Positions 49,363 to 59,093 of a stretch of 64,000 nt of DNA are shown piece by piece. Position 1 is the first letter of the stretch, and each line of letters opens with the position of its first letter. This stretch comes from Lentinus brumalis (Eukaryota; Basidiomycota; Agaricomycetes; Polyporales; Polyporaceae): positions 868,001 to 932,000 of the forward strand of contig MARA01000006.1 of NCBI GenBank assembly GCA_001792895.1, given 5' to 3'. Below the pieces are notes generated by a model, which saw only the letters and a list, made by a program, of their open reading frames with translations, did not search any database and was not told where the DNA came from. The translations under genes and the position numbers were made by a program.

Positions 49363-49941
49363 CTTACACGATGTTCACAGAAAAAATACGAGAGAACAGA
49401 GCAAGGCGAAACAGGAAGGGAGGGCGGGCAGCTTGCGCCATCATGGTGTGCGGACAAGGGGTATAAGTACGCTTACCGCACGTGACGCTCTATACACGCC
49501 GCGCGCGTCGCGACGCGTGCGCGACGAATCGCGCGCAGGGCAATTGGAGCCTGGCGGTGTCGATGATTCAGCCCTGGCATGTATTCCAGATACCTGCCAG
49601 ATGGTCGCAAACCGACCAATGGACGCCTCTTGGTATGTGGTGGTTCACGCGACGCTGTATTCGAAGGCTGATGCTGAAGAACGCGTGTAGTTACAGGCAG
49701 CGTTTGACTGGCTCGGTGGTCGATGGACGTGGTTGACTCCTGGCTGTCACCGAGCGATTAAGGGTATGTCATACAGATGTTACAAGCGACCAATGGAGAT
49801 GCGAGTCATAACGTGCAACGAGAGCATATCGTAACTAATCAGCAACAGCGGGAGGCGTCACCGGGTGGCCTTCAGGCCGGGCGCTGGGAATATAGAGCGG
49901 TTGGAGGGGAGATCATTAAGAGAGAGTGAAACGTGTGCAGC
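49363..49941. other. APS kinase promoter region
   Basis: 579 bases between the APS kinase ATG and the end of the first pyroglutamyl peptidase gene (both minus strand). It contains CACGTG at 49479-49484 and a TTATA-like element at about 49463-49467 on the minus strand, about 100 bases from the ATG. No other gene is seen. Confidence 0.4.
49479..49484. promoter_or_regulatory. CACGTG (E-box / Cbf1-type) site
   Basis: The palindrome reads TCACGTG on the strand of the APS kinase gene, about 117 bases from its ATG. In yeast Cbf1 binds this sequence at sulfur-assimilation genes including MET14. The 6-mer occurs several more times by chance in a window this size, so the link is suggestive only. Confidence 0.3.
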
Positions 49942-51061
49942 TCACGGTTGGTGCAGCCGACCACACACATAAAGGATGATTCTCTGGATCGCGTCCGTCA
50001 CCTGTTCCGTGCTGAGTGGCTGGTCCACCGGCGGAACATGCAGGAACAGCACGGGCGTGGACTTGGGAGGCGAGAGACTGCGCTCCTTGAACTTCTCTTG
50101 GGGCGCGATGCCCCTCTTCGCCTCTGCAAGGGAGCAGTAAAAGATGAAGTCACAGAGGTAGTGGCCCGCGTCCATGGAAGAGTACACCTGCTGCATCCCC
50201 CGCGGAAGCCATCCGGCAGGTTAGCGGAGGTGGAGCAACGAGGACAAGACACACGCACGTCGATTCCGTTCTCCTTCAGGTGAACAACTAGCTTCGGCAC
50301 GTCTATTTCAGTAGAGAGCTCATCCGCGAACTGCTCGTAGCCCTTTCCAAACCCGCGGTTCGGGGGCGGAGGGATATCCACCACTTCTGGAACCTCGGGG
50401 CCGTGGTTCGGGCCCTGAAGCCCATGCGGAGGGCCGAGCATGCGCTCCATGCGCTGAAGCTCCAGCTCCGCGATGTCGTTGAGGGGGTCCTTGGGCAGGT
50501 GGACGATGGGGGCATACTCGCCGTCTTTGTCCTTCATCCTGTAACCGTTCTTGTGTCCTAATCGCTCGATGCGCAGCGGCCCACGACCGGCTACACCTAC
50601 ATGGAAGATGAAGTCGTATCCGTTAGCGGGTGGAGGGGGATAGCCAGAGTCGGATCACTAGGACGGGGAAGGACGGGAGGACGGGCATGCAAGCCGGGGG
50701 TGATACTCAGGACTGCTTGGTAGGTGACGGGCACCTCAAGGGCGGTGATATGGATTTGTTGAGGGCGACGCAGCAAGTCCTCCATTTCGTCGGTGATCAT
50801 CGCGGTCTGATCGTTTGGGAGGACGGGGTCGGTAGGAGGGTCGGTGTAGAGGACGGTGTTGTGTAGCGGCTTGACGGCAAGCCATGACGGGTTCGCCTTG
50901 TACTTGTCGAAGGGCTGCCGGAATCATGGACACGGCGCGACGTGAGTCGCGAGGAGGGGGCGGAAGACCGACGAGGGACGAGGACTCACTCCGAAGCCGG
51001 TTACGAGGACGCGCAGCGCATTTGGGTCAATGCCGTCGGTAGCGGGGACGATGGGCGGCAT
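49942..51061 (-). CDS. Pyroglutamyl peptidase I-like (C15), copy 1 (one frameshift)
   Basis: Three exons (51061-50990, 50914-50259, 50190-49942) give 325 residues after correction of one missing base. Exon 1 encodes MPPIVPATDGIDPNALRVLV, then TGFG; exon 2 opens with PFDKYKANPSWLAV, the family N-terminus. Catalytic parts: an acidic residue expected around GRGPLRIERLGHK, the Cys nucleophile in SSMDAGHYLCDFIFY, and the His in VLFLHVPP. The family removes N-terminal pyroglutamate from peptides in the cytosol. Compared with copy 2 it carries about 80 extra residues rich in Pro, Glu and Leu (including DPLNDIAELELQRMERML) before the GFGKGYE segment. As written, the frame breaks at GGG 50628-50630 (CCC on the coding strand); one more base gives IPLHPANGYDFIFHVG, which aligns with copy 2. 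A TATA element (51151-51156) supports the start. Confidence 0.88.
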
Positions 51062-51561
51062 GGCGAGCGGGGTATAACGGAATGCGGCGAGAGGACTCTC
51101 AAGGCCGTCCTGGACGATGAGGAGGAGGCGGAGATGGGAGTGGCCAGGGGGTTATAAGCGAACGAGGTGTGAGGAGAGCGTCGGAGGCCGGAACGGAAGA
51201 AGCCCTGCAGCTGCCACCGATCGATGCGCGGCACGAGGTCGCAGAGAGCCTCATTTCGCTGTTCCCATCGCAGCCACGCTTCAGCCTCATGTCCTTCACA
51301 ACTTCTCATGACAACGCGGCCTGGATGGTCATCGCTGACGATGCGTAGTGGCTTGCGTAACAAGGTAGTCGACTTCGTATAGAGCAGACACGCTGACATT
51401 CGTTCCTAAGATTCAACTTCTTCCCGGCGCATACCTAGCTTCCAACACGCACAAAAGGACAGCTCATATACAGAGTTCATGTGAAGATCTACGAAGTTCC
51501 AGTTGCGGTATACGCATTGCGCATGACCACAACGTTGCCTCAAGCAGAAGCGAAAACAATA
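51062..51561. other. Spacer between the two C15 genes
   Basis: 500 bases between tandem minus-strand genes. It contains TTATAA at 51151-51156, 90 bases before the copy 1 ATG; nothing else is recognised. Confidence 0.4.
51151..51156 (-). promoter_or_regulatory. TATA element of C15 copy 1
   Basis: TTATAA, 90-95 bases upstream of the ATG at 51061. Copy 2 has a related TTATAG about 45 bases before its own ATG. Confidence 0.4.
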
Positions 51562-52416
51562 CTAGGGCAGACCGCCACAAACCCAAAGTATGATACGCCG
51601 AGCCATGTCCGTCGCCTTCTCCGTGCTGACCTCTCTTGGGAGGGGAACGTGCATGAAGAGCACCGGGATCGGCTTCTCTTGGGGTCCGACGACCTGCCGC
51701 GAGATCGCGAGGGAAGCGTAGAGAATGAAGTCGCAAAGATAGTGGCCAGCGTCGACAGACATCCCCAGCTGTTATGCGGAACCGTGATAAGCAGATGCTG
51801 CACACTAAGCGCGATCCGTACCAATACCTCAGCACCGTCTTTCTTCAGGTCAATGACGAGTGCTGGCACGTCCACGTCGGTCGGGAGGTCCCCGGGGAAC
51901 GCCTCGTAGCCCTCACCAAATCCACGCACGGGCGGTGAGTCCGAGCCCTCGGCGAGTATGACGATGGGGCCAAACTGGCCGTCCGCGTCCGGGAGAGCAA
52001 GGTCGTACCCATACTTGTGCCCGAGCCGCTCGATACGGATGGGACCACGGCCGGAGACGCCAACGTGGAAGATGAAGTCGTAGCCATTCTCGGGGAGAGG
52101 GATCCCAACATCGGCGGAGGGTGGAAGTACAGGGGGGCGTTTGTGCAGACCGGGGACGTTTCTCAGTACGTACTCGTATGCGACGGGAAGCTCGAGGGTC
52201 GTGATGTGGATTGGCCTGCCCGAGTTCGTGGTGAGCGTGATGCCGTGCAACGGTTTGACCGCAAGCCAGGAAGGATTCTCCTTGTACCTGTGGAAGGGCT
52301 GCGCGTCGATCGTGTGGTTTTAGGCTAGCAGAATCTGTCGAGAGGGGTTTGTACGAGACACTCACGCCGAAACCTGTGATGAGCACGCGAGTGGTGCCAG
52401 GGCCGATGGGTGCCAT
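51562..52416 (-). CDS. Pyroglutamyl peptidase I-like (C15), copy 2
   Basis: Three exons (52416-52366, 52298-51828, 51768-51562) give 242 residues with no frame problem. The intron positions match copy 1 exactly: after TGFG and before the catalytic Cys exon. Motifs: MAPIGPGTTRVLITGFG, PFHRYKENPSWLAV, NGYDFIFHVGVSGRGPIRIE, MSVDAGHYLCDFILYASLA with the Cys nucleophile, and VLFMHVPLPRE with the catalytic His. The length is close to typical members (about 215-240). It presumably cleaves N-terminal 5-oxoproline from peptides in the cytosol. The shared gene structure shows a tandem duplication with copy 1, after which one copy gained or the other lost the long acidic/proline-rich insert. The LINE inserted 490 bases upstream. 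Confidence 0.92.
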
Positions 52417-52905
52417 GAGGTGCAAGGAGGAACGTCCAGACTGATTCCAGGAACGAGCTATAAGCCAGTGGAGCAAGATGTCCCTTAAGGTGCCGTTTCG
52501 GGTGCTCTTGCGACCACCGACGACGGCATGACGAAGGTTGGCATTGTATCGTCATACTCAAAGAACCAACATCTACACGGGTCAAAATACACTGAATTAG
52601 CGATAGATCCCATCACACATTCGCACACCATAGGAAGCACTCGCCGTAGAGCCTGTACATGCCCAGGCTTGTAGGCCTCCCTTCCTCAATTTGAAGTGAC
52701 AACAGAAGGATGGTTAGTGCTAAGTACAGCGATAGTGATCTCTCGATGCCCAGGACTGAACAGGGAGCGCACTATGCGAGATCGCTAACTCCACCATCTT
52801 GATATGTGCCCCCCGTGGGCCTGTGGCGTTTGCGGAGAGTAGGTACTGTACCTGTACCGTGTACTTACGCGCGTCGCGAGGCCCTGCGGAACAAACGCTC
52901 AAGAG
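52417..52905. other. C15 copy 2 promoter up to the LINE insertion
   Basis: About 490 bases ahead of the copy 2 ATG, ending at the LINE poly(A) tail. No gene. The final bases (ACGCTCAAGAG) form the left flank of the LINE; I could not find a matching target duplication at the other end. Confidence 0.35.
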
Positions 52906-52920
52906 TTTTTTTTTTTTTTT
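52906..52920 (-). repeat. LINE poly(A) tail
   Basis: Fifteen consecutive T on the plus strand, followed by two shorter T runs interrupted by G. Read on the strand of the LINE, this is a 3' poly(A) tail 190 bases after the RT stop codon, as expected for target-primed reverse transcription. Confidence 0.8.
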
Positions 52921-53113
52921 GTTTTTTGTTTTGGATCTAAGGGTATACATGGTAGTAACTAAACTACCGCTACAATTACAGGCAGTGCTTCTACAGCCGT
53001 CTGCCACAAATGCGTAGGCTTTAGAGTGGACCTACAAACACATATCCGTCTACGTTCAAGTCGCGTCGATAGCAAAGCGGTTGTACATGAGTCGGTGGCG
53101 GAGCGAGTTCCAG

Positions 53114-56100
53114 CTAGGAGTAATCCGGGATGTCCTCAAAGGACAGAGCCGTCGGATTATCCTCGAGGAACTTCTGGATGTCGTAGAATGGATCCAAGGA
53201 TTCGAGGAGTTCCTCGACAGACGAGTGCCGGTATTTGCGCGCGTAGTAGTCGCATCGGAAGAGGACATGTTCGCGGGTATGGTAAGCGGGTGCGCCCGAA
53301 TGGAGGACGCACATAGTAGGTTCTTGATACCGCTGCCGGAACCTGTCGCGATAGTGCCCGGTTGGCGCGTGGTTTGTGATGCAGCGTATGAAGCGAGCGA
53401 CGAGCTTGGGGCGCCCACCCAGTCGCTTGAGCGGGAAGGAACCTGTGTGCTGAAGGCGACGGAAGGCGGGGTGTCGGAAATGGTACCGACCCCAGTATTT
53501 GCGTGGGTTCTCATCCGCGAGCCTGCGCCACTCGATGGCGGCGTCCTCCGTGATACTGCTCTTGACATACGCGTATGAGATCGGGAAAGGCTGGTTTCGA
53601 GGGATGTCTGCTTGGTCCGGGTACCGCGCCTTGTACTTGACATCGGCATCTACTGCCTCATTCTCGACAATGCCGACGTGAGACGGGCAGTAGTGGAAGT
53701 GGATGTGGTTGTCGGGGTGTCGCTCGAACCAGTGGCGGAGAACGCGGCATGCGTTCACAGATGCCATGCGGCCGTCCGAAGTGTTCGTGAGGCTGGACAC
53801 GGCGCTTTCGCTGTCTGAGAAGATGTGGACGGTTCTGAAGTCCGCAAGGAACGCGAAGTTGATGGCGGTTGAGAGTGCAATGACTTCGCAGTCGTACGAA
53901 AAGGCGTATCCGGTGTAGAGGGTGTATGCGCGTAATAGCTGGTGGTTGTGGTAGGCACGGAATCCCGCCGCCGAACCAAGCAGTTCGTTGGGGTCAGTCG
54001 CGAAGGAGCTGCCATCTGTGAAGAGGACAAGGGCGCTCTGGTCAGCGTGTGCCTGTTGAATGCGTGGGAGGAGGTCGGCTGCAATCCATGCATCGAGGGC
54101 GTCGCGATCCTTCTTCTTTGGGTGGTCGAGGTGATACGTGATGCGCTCTTCAAATATGTCACGCACACGCACACCGGGCTGACATTCGTCGTCCAGTGGA
54201 TTGAAGGTCTCAGTAATGAGAGCCTTGCCGCGTGGGAAGGCCTCGGTAAGCGGGATTTCTGAAGTAGGAGGGAGGGCATCAGCGTGAAAGCGTATATATG
54301 GCGCGTGCGGGGAGCGAGTGAAGACTTTGGGGAAGGTCGCTCGGAGAGGGTGAGGATGAGGGAGTGTATGAATTCGGAGGAAGTAGCGCTGCTGTAGCTT
54401 TTTGCAGTGCAGATGCAGGGGCATGATTCCGGCGAACGAATGTAGGGAGCCAGTTGGAGTCGTGCGGAAGGCTCCCGTAATCCAGCGTAGTGCGCGGTTT
54501 TGTGCAGTGACAAGGGGTTCAAGAAGCTGTTTGGCGCCTCGAGATCGGAACCATACGGGCGCGCCGTATGTGAGCAGAGGTTGCACGCACGCGATATATA
54601 GCGTGCGCCGTTGCAGCGGTGAGAGTCCGCGGTTCGAGTTCCCGAGCATGAGCATCGCATTGACGGTCGTGACTGCCCGCTCAGCGAAGTATGCCACATG
54701 TGAGCGGAACGTGAGGCGAGGGTCGAGGCGAAATCCGAGGTATCGCCAGAGTTGACAAGGTTGGATAACATTGTTTGGTGATAGTTCGAGGGGAAGGGGG
54801 GTTTGCGACCGAGATAATCGCGTGGAGATGAAGTGCATAAGTTCGTTTTTCTCATCCTCAATGACGAGGCCGATGCGCGCGAGAACCATGGTGGACTGCT
54901 GATATCTGGCCTTGAGAATGCGGCAGTTGTCCGCGACAGTCCTTGTGGTAGCTATCCACAGGCCGTCGTCGACGTAAAACTGGACGCTGCTTTCCGAGAG
55001 AGAGGTGGTGACGGGGAAGAGAATGTGAATGGCGACGGAGATGTAGATATTGGTGAGTATCGGCGACAGAGCAGAGCCCTGCCCGGCACCCACTGCGGGG
55101 AGATCAAACCACGGTGAGGTAGCCTTGCCCCATCGGAAGCACGACTGTCGATTGCTTAGATAGTTGCGGAAGAAATTCACGAGTAGCGGCGCAAACCCAT
55201 ACCGCTCCATGATACGACACAGGAGTTCGTGGTTCATGGACGGGAAGAATTGCGAAACGTCGAATGCGAGACATGACGTGACGAGGCCCTGCCGCCAGCC
55301 GGCGCGGATATGAGTGACAAGGCAGGAGGCTGCGTCTATTGTGCTGTGAGCTTTGGTGCCGCCAAACTGATTGGGGTGTAGAATTCCGAAGCGTTGACCT
55401 TCGTAATGGAGACGCTCACTGAGCACCTTCTCGAAGAGCTTGCCGAGGGTGCTTAGCAAGACGATAGGCCGGTACGACTTGACTCGGCTGTAGTCGTTCT
55501 TGTAGGGCTTGGGTATGACGACCGAAACTGCACGCTTAAATTGGTTGGGCCAGTGACCCAGGCGTAGGATAGCGTTGTAGATGATGTGTAGCGTCGACAG
55601 GAAGTGAGAGTCTGCGAGGAGAAGCTTGAGATGTCGCCAGTGGAGATGATCCCAACCTGGGGTTGAGGTAGTCGTGACGTCGCGGATAGCATCCATGATC
55701 TCAGCGCGCGAGATTGGTGGGCAATCACGCGTAGGGAGTGCGTTGATTTCATCGACGATGGAGAAGTCAACTGGGCGCGAGGCCGCGCTGTGGAAAGTGC
55801 TATCGAGGGCGTGCCAGAGTTCCGGAAGAGTCCGTAGGGGCTGACCTTCGTGTACTAGGCTTTGATACATGGGCATCGCCCTAGGGCCGACCCACGACAT
55901 CAAATCCCATACTCGTTTCTGTTCTTGTGCAACATGCTGAATGCGCTCGTCGAGATGTTCGCTTCTCCGCTTTCGAATTGTTGACTTCAGGCGTCGAAAC
56001 GCCTTCCGTTCAGCAATACGAGCAGCGGGAACCAGATGCGGGGCAGTGGTTTTGAGGAGTTCAACTCGCTCGCGCGCGGAGTTGAGGGCTCTTCGCGCGT

Positions 56101-56431
56101 CCGAGCAGTCACGGTTCCACCATAGTCGCGACTTGTCACATATAACCGTGGGCGAGGAGTGGAGAGTCCACGCATCCTGCACGCATGTAAACAGGGTGTT
56201 TACTGCGTCGCGGAGCGTGTCTACGGACTGGACAGTGAGGTCTGCAGGTAGGAGAGTTCGGACTGAGTCCCGAATGGATGCGATAAATGCGCCCTCCGCT
56301 TCGGACTTCGGCGCGATGGAGGGCTGCCCTTCGTACGACCACTCTCCGGAATATCGTCTAGGGCGGAGTGCACGTGACCGATGCCTAACAAGTCGCGTTG
56401 AGTCGCGACTCGCGGCTCCCCACCTTGCCTC
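53114..56431 (-). CDS. LINE reverse transcriptase-RNase H polyprotein (partial)
   Basis: The frame is open without interruption for about 1,100 codons from a TAA at 56432-56434 to the stop at 53114; the first ATG-like starts lie inside, and the original N-terminus is missing. In order: a linker rich in Arg; the RT domain with SYRPIVLLSTLGKLFEKVLS, AFDVSQFFPSMNHELL, GAGQGSALSPILTNIYIS and FYVDDG (catalytic Asp pair); a thumb with WRYLGFRLDPRL; then RNase H with VLFTDGSS, CEVIALSTAI, VHIFSDSESAV and HVGIVENEAVDADV, giving all four acidic catalytic residues (D, E, D, D). The C-terminus has a Cys/His array (CVLHSGAPAYHTREHVLFRC). The RT copies the element's RNA at the target site. The frame is intact apart from the lost endonuclease part, so this copy is young. 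Confidence 0.9.
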   Translation of the reverse strand, partial: EARWGAASRDSTRLVRHRSRALRPRRYSGEWSYEGQPSIAPKSEAEGAFIASIRDSVRTLLPADLTVQSVDTLRDAVNTLFTCVQDAWTLHSSPTVICDKSRLWWNRDCSDARRALNSARERVELLKTTAPHLVPAARIAERKAFRRLKSTIRKRRSEHLDERIQHVAQEQKRVWDLMSWVGPRAMPMYQSLVHEGQPLRTLPELWHALDSTFHSAASRPVDFSIVDEINALPTRDCPPISRAEIMDAIRDVTTTSTPGWDHLHWRHLKLLLADSHFLSTLHIIYNAILRLGHWPNQFKRAVSVVIPKPYKNDYSRVKSYRPIVLLSTLGKLFEKVLSERLHYEGQRFGILHPNQFGGTKAHSTIDAASCLVTHIRAGWRQGLVTSCLAFDVSQFFPSMNHELLCRIMERYGFAPLLVNFFRNYLSNRQSCFRWGKATSPWFDLPAVGAGQGSALSPILTNIYISVAIHILFPVTTSLSESSVQFYVDDGLWIATTRTVADNCRILKARYQQSTMVLARIGLVIEDEKNELMHFISTRLSRSQTPLPLELSPNNVIQPCQLWRYLGFRLDPRLTFRSHVAYFAERAVTTVNAMLMLGNSNRGLSPLQRRTLYIACVQPLLTYGAPVWFRSRGAKQLLEPLVTAQNRALRWITGAFRTTPTGSLHSFAGIMPLHLHCKKLQQRYFLRIHTLPHPHPLRATFPKVFTRSPHAPYIRFHADALPPTSEIPLTEAFPRGKALITETFNPLDDECQPGVRVRDIFEERITYHLDHPKKKDRDALDAWIAADLLPRIQQAHADQSALVLFTDGSSFATDPNELLGSAAGFRAYHNHQLLRAYTLYTGYAFSYDCEVIALSTAINFAFLADFRTVHIFSDSESAVSSLTNTSDGRMASVNACRVLRHWFERHPDNHIHFHYCPSHVGIVENEAVDADVKYKARYPDQADIPRNQPFPISYAYVKSSITEDAAIEWRRLADENPRKYWGRYHFRHPAFRRLQHTGSFPLKRLGGRPKLVARFIRCITNHAPTGHYRDRFRQRYQEPTMCVLHSGAPAYHTREHVLFRCDYYARKYRHSSVEELLESLDPFYDIQKFLEDNPTALSFEDIPDYS

Positions 56432-56753
56432 TTACCTTTGCGTCCATTTCAACGCGTTTGCCAGATATACCTTCGTACAGGATTTTGAAGGAGCACGGGC
56501 TTAAGTATGGATAGAAACCACCAAGGTGCATCATGCAAGTCTTTCTACCACGCGCTTGATCTCATGCCACTGGACGCGTCCTCCAGTAGTCACTTGGTAC
56601 GCATCATGGCAATGTGTCTCCCGATGTCCCCAAGAATAATTATGGGCCAGTCCCGCATGCTCCAAACTCGTTCCAGAGCGAGATATCAACGCACACCTGG
56701 ATAGCAACTGCGCCGACACTGTGACCGCGTACCCTACGACACAGAAAGGCAAG

Positions 56754-58864
56754 ATGTCTCAAGCCTCCATCACCTCCCTTTTCACCCCCTCTGGGAAGTC
56801 GTACCCACCACAACACTCTCACTACGCGCAGGCCTCGTCTTCGAAGACCACGCACACGCGCAAACGCAGCGAAGCCGAGGACGCGCCGCCCGCAGACAGC
56901 ACTCCGCTCAAGCGGCCGAGAATAAGCGCATCCTCCCGCCTGCAGTCTGCAGCCCCTTTGGCGGAACGGCTGCGCCCGCGCCTGCTTGAGGAGTTTGTCG
57001 GGCAGCCGCACCTAACGGAGCCGGGGTCACTACTAAGAAGCCACCTGGACCGCGGAGCGACGGGCAGCATTATCTTCTGGGGACCTCCAGGGTGCGTCGA
57101 CGTTTCCACTCTACCATTGTCTGAGTTTTACTTGACACATTGCGCACCTGATTCTATAGATGCGGCAAGACGACACTAGCGAGATTGCTAGCGAAGCGCA
57201 CTGACGCTGTATTCAAAGAGCTGAGCGCGACGGACTCTGGGATCGCCGACGTCCGTGCTGTCGTCGAGGAAGCCAAGAGCTTACTTGCACTGACAGGCAG
57301 GTAATCGCCTGGGTGTGTCCGAATTCGTACCTGGGTCTGATCAAGCTGTCTATCAGACGAACAATATTGTTCCTAGACGAAGTTCACCGATTCAACAAAG
57401 CTCAGCAGGTGTGTCCGTCTCATCTCCGAGCTGACGTCTTGATGAACCGGTCCGACAGGACATCTTCCTACCCTTCCTCGAGGCAGGACATCTACAGGTC
57501 AGTTACATGCGCCTCTGCGCCGTGTCTTCATGCTGACCTTCCGGAAGCTGATAGGCGCAACTACAGAGAACCCGTCCTTCCGCCTGACGAGCGCATTACT
57601 CAGTCGGTGCCGGTGAGTTCATCATTCGGTAATCAACCACGCATCAGTAGCTCACATTACTTCGAAGCGTGTTCATCCTCGAGAGGCTAAGCGACGCGGA
57701 CATCACCAAGATCGTCACGCAGGCCGTGCAGCGCGTGTACGAGGACGACCCTGTTAAACTTCCGTCTCCGCTTCCCACCCCGTCACCGAATGACCCGCAC
57801 GTCTCAGATGCAGACGACAGCTTCAGCGATGTCCCGAGCTCGCAGCCCGATGTCGACGAGCCTCTCACACTGCCTGAGCCGACATCGACGCAAGGTACGA
57901 CGACATCGGCCACCGACCCGTTCGCAGCCTACCCCCAGTTCACGCCGAAGGTCCTTTCGACCATCGTGGCACTTTCCACCGGAGATGCTCGCACAGCACT
58001 CTCGCTAGTCGAACTCGTCATCTCTACCCCAAGGACTCCGATGAAGCGAAGCTGCTCGCCGCACTCCGCCGGTCGGTTGCAACCGCATACGACCGCGGAG
58101 GAGACAGTCACTACGACATGATCTCCGCCCTGCACAAAAGCGTGCGTGGCAGTCAAGGAAGCGCGGCCCTGTACTGGCTCGCGCGGATGCTCACGGCGGG
58201 CGAGGACCCGCTATACATCGCACGCCGCATGGTTGTATGCGCAAGCGAGGATATCGGCCTCGCAGACAACCACGCCCTACCACTGGTCAGTCAGGCGAAT
58301 GTCCGACAGCCCTCCTCGCACGAGTACTTACTGACGGTCTTCCCCACACAGGCGATGTCGACGTACCAAGCTTGCCAAGTCATTGGCATGCCAGAGTGCC
58401 GCATCAACCTGGCCCACCTGGTATCATACCTTTCTGAGGCTCCCAAGTCGACACGAGCGTACGCGGGCTACAGCCGTGCCGAAGAGGCCGCGAAGCTTGA
58501 TCCGTCGATACCTGTGCCCCTCGCGATACGCAACGCCCCCACAGGCCTCATGAAGGAGCTGGGGTATGCACGGGGCTACCGGTATAATCCCGACTATGCG
58601 TACGTCTCGTTACTCATTAGCATGATCGCAAGTTTGGACTCGACTGATGTGCCGCATGACAGGCATCCCGTGACCAACGACTATATGCCCATACAGTTCC
58701 GCGGAGACGAGTTCTTGCGCAAAGAGGGCGACATGAGCGGCAAGATCTGGGACGAGGAAGCTCTCCGGGAGTGGGAGTTCCGGGAGAATGGTGGCCAGAA
58801 CTGGTCGGGGAGGCCTGCGACGGACGGGCGGGATGGCTCTGACACTGCTGAATCTGCGCACTGA
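56754..58864 (+). CDS. MGS1: AAA+ ATPase of the RarA/MGS1/WRNIP1 family (one frameshift)
   Basis: Eight exons (56754-57091, 57160-57300, 57357-57408, 57459-57497, 57548-57612, 57668-58285, 58352-58599, 58663-58864) give 567 residues. The start [14 protein letters not shown] holds a PIP-box-like QASITSLF (residues 3-10). Then come [19 protein letters not shown], the Walker A GPPGCGKTT (about 110-118), the Walker [11 protein letters not shown] (about 165-173), [11 protein letters not shown] (sensor 1) and the C-terminal helical domain [20 protein letters not shown] and [21 protein letters not shown] Ser/Pro-rich insertion of about 60 residues interrupts the lid region. The family maintains replication forks and interacts with PCNA in the nucleus. 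As written, the frame breaks at CCCC 58027-58030; one more C gives [20 protein letters not shown] and makes all phases agree. The exon 1 start is the first ATG after the LINE. Confidence 0.92.
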
Positions 58865-59093
58865 AACGGAGTCCGGTTTGCTTCTTGCTATCGTGCTTTG
58901 CCGCTGCACATCTCTATGCTTTAATCATATCCAATGCTGCTTGATTGATCCCTGTGGATGCTCTTATACATAAGATACATGCGACGGTCCATAACATATC
59001 CCGAATAATTGACAGCTATAAGTAAATGATATATGCAAACGGTGCGAAGGAGGAGGGGGAAGGGTGGGGGCAAAGAGGGAAGGAGTGAGCAGC

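Larger units (their letters stand above)
52906..56510 (-). mobile_element. 5'-truncated non-LTR retrotransposon (LINE)
   Basis: A minus-strand element ending in an A-rich tail (15 A followed upstream by A-rich sequence; T on the plus strand from 52906). About 190 bases of 3' untranslated sequence follow the stop of a long reverse-transcriptase frame (53114-56431). The RT carries FYVDDG in its active site and is followed by a RNase H domain, so it belongs to a RNase H-bearing clade (Tad1/I type), common in fungi. The apurinic endonuclease domain that normally precedes RT is missing and there is no room for it before the MGS1 gene, so the copy is 5'-truncated. The 5' edge near 56430-56510 is only approximate. 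No long terminal repeats are present. The element sits between divergent C15 and MGS1 genes and faces away from MGS1. Confidence 0.85.

Noticed and set aside
54625..54650. tRNA B-box-like GGTTCGAG sequence
   Set aside because: It is in the LINE coding frame and no matching stems or A-box are found around it.
52890..56800. Target-site duplication flanking the LINE
   Set aside because: I looked for a second copy of the left flank near 56430-56780 and found only short partial matches, so none is reported.
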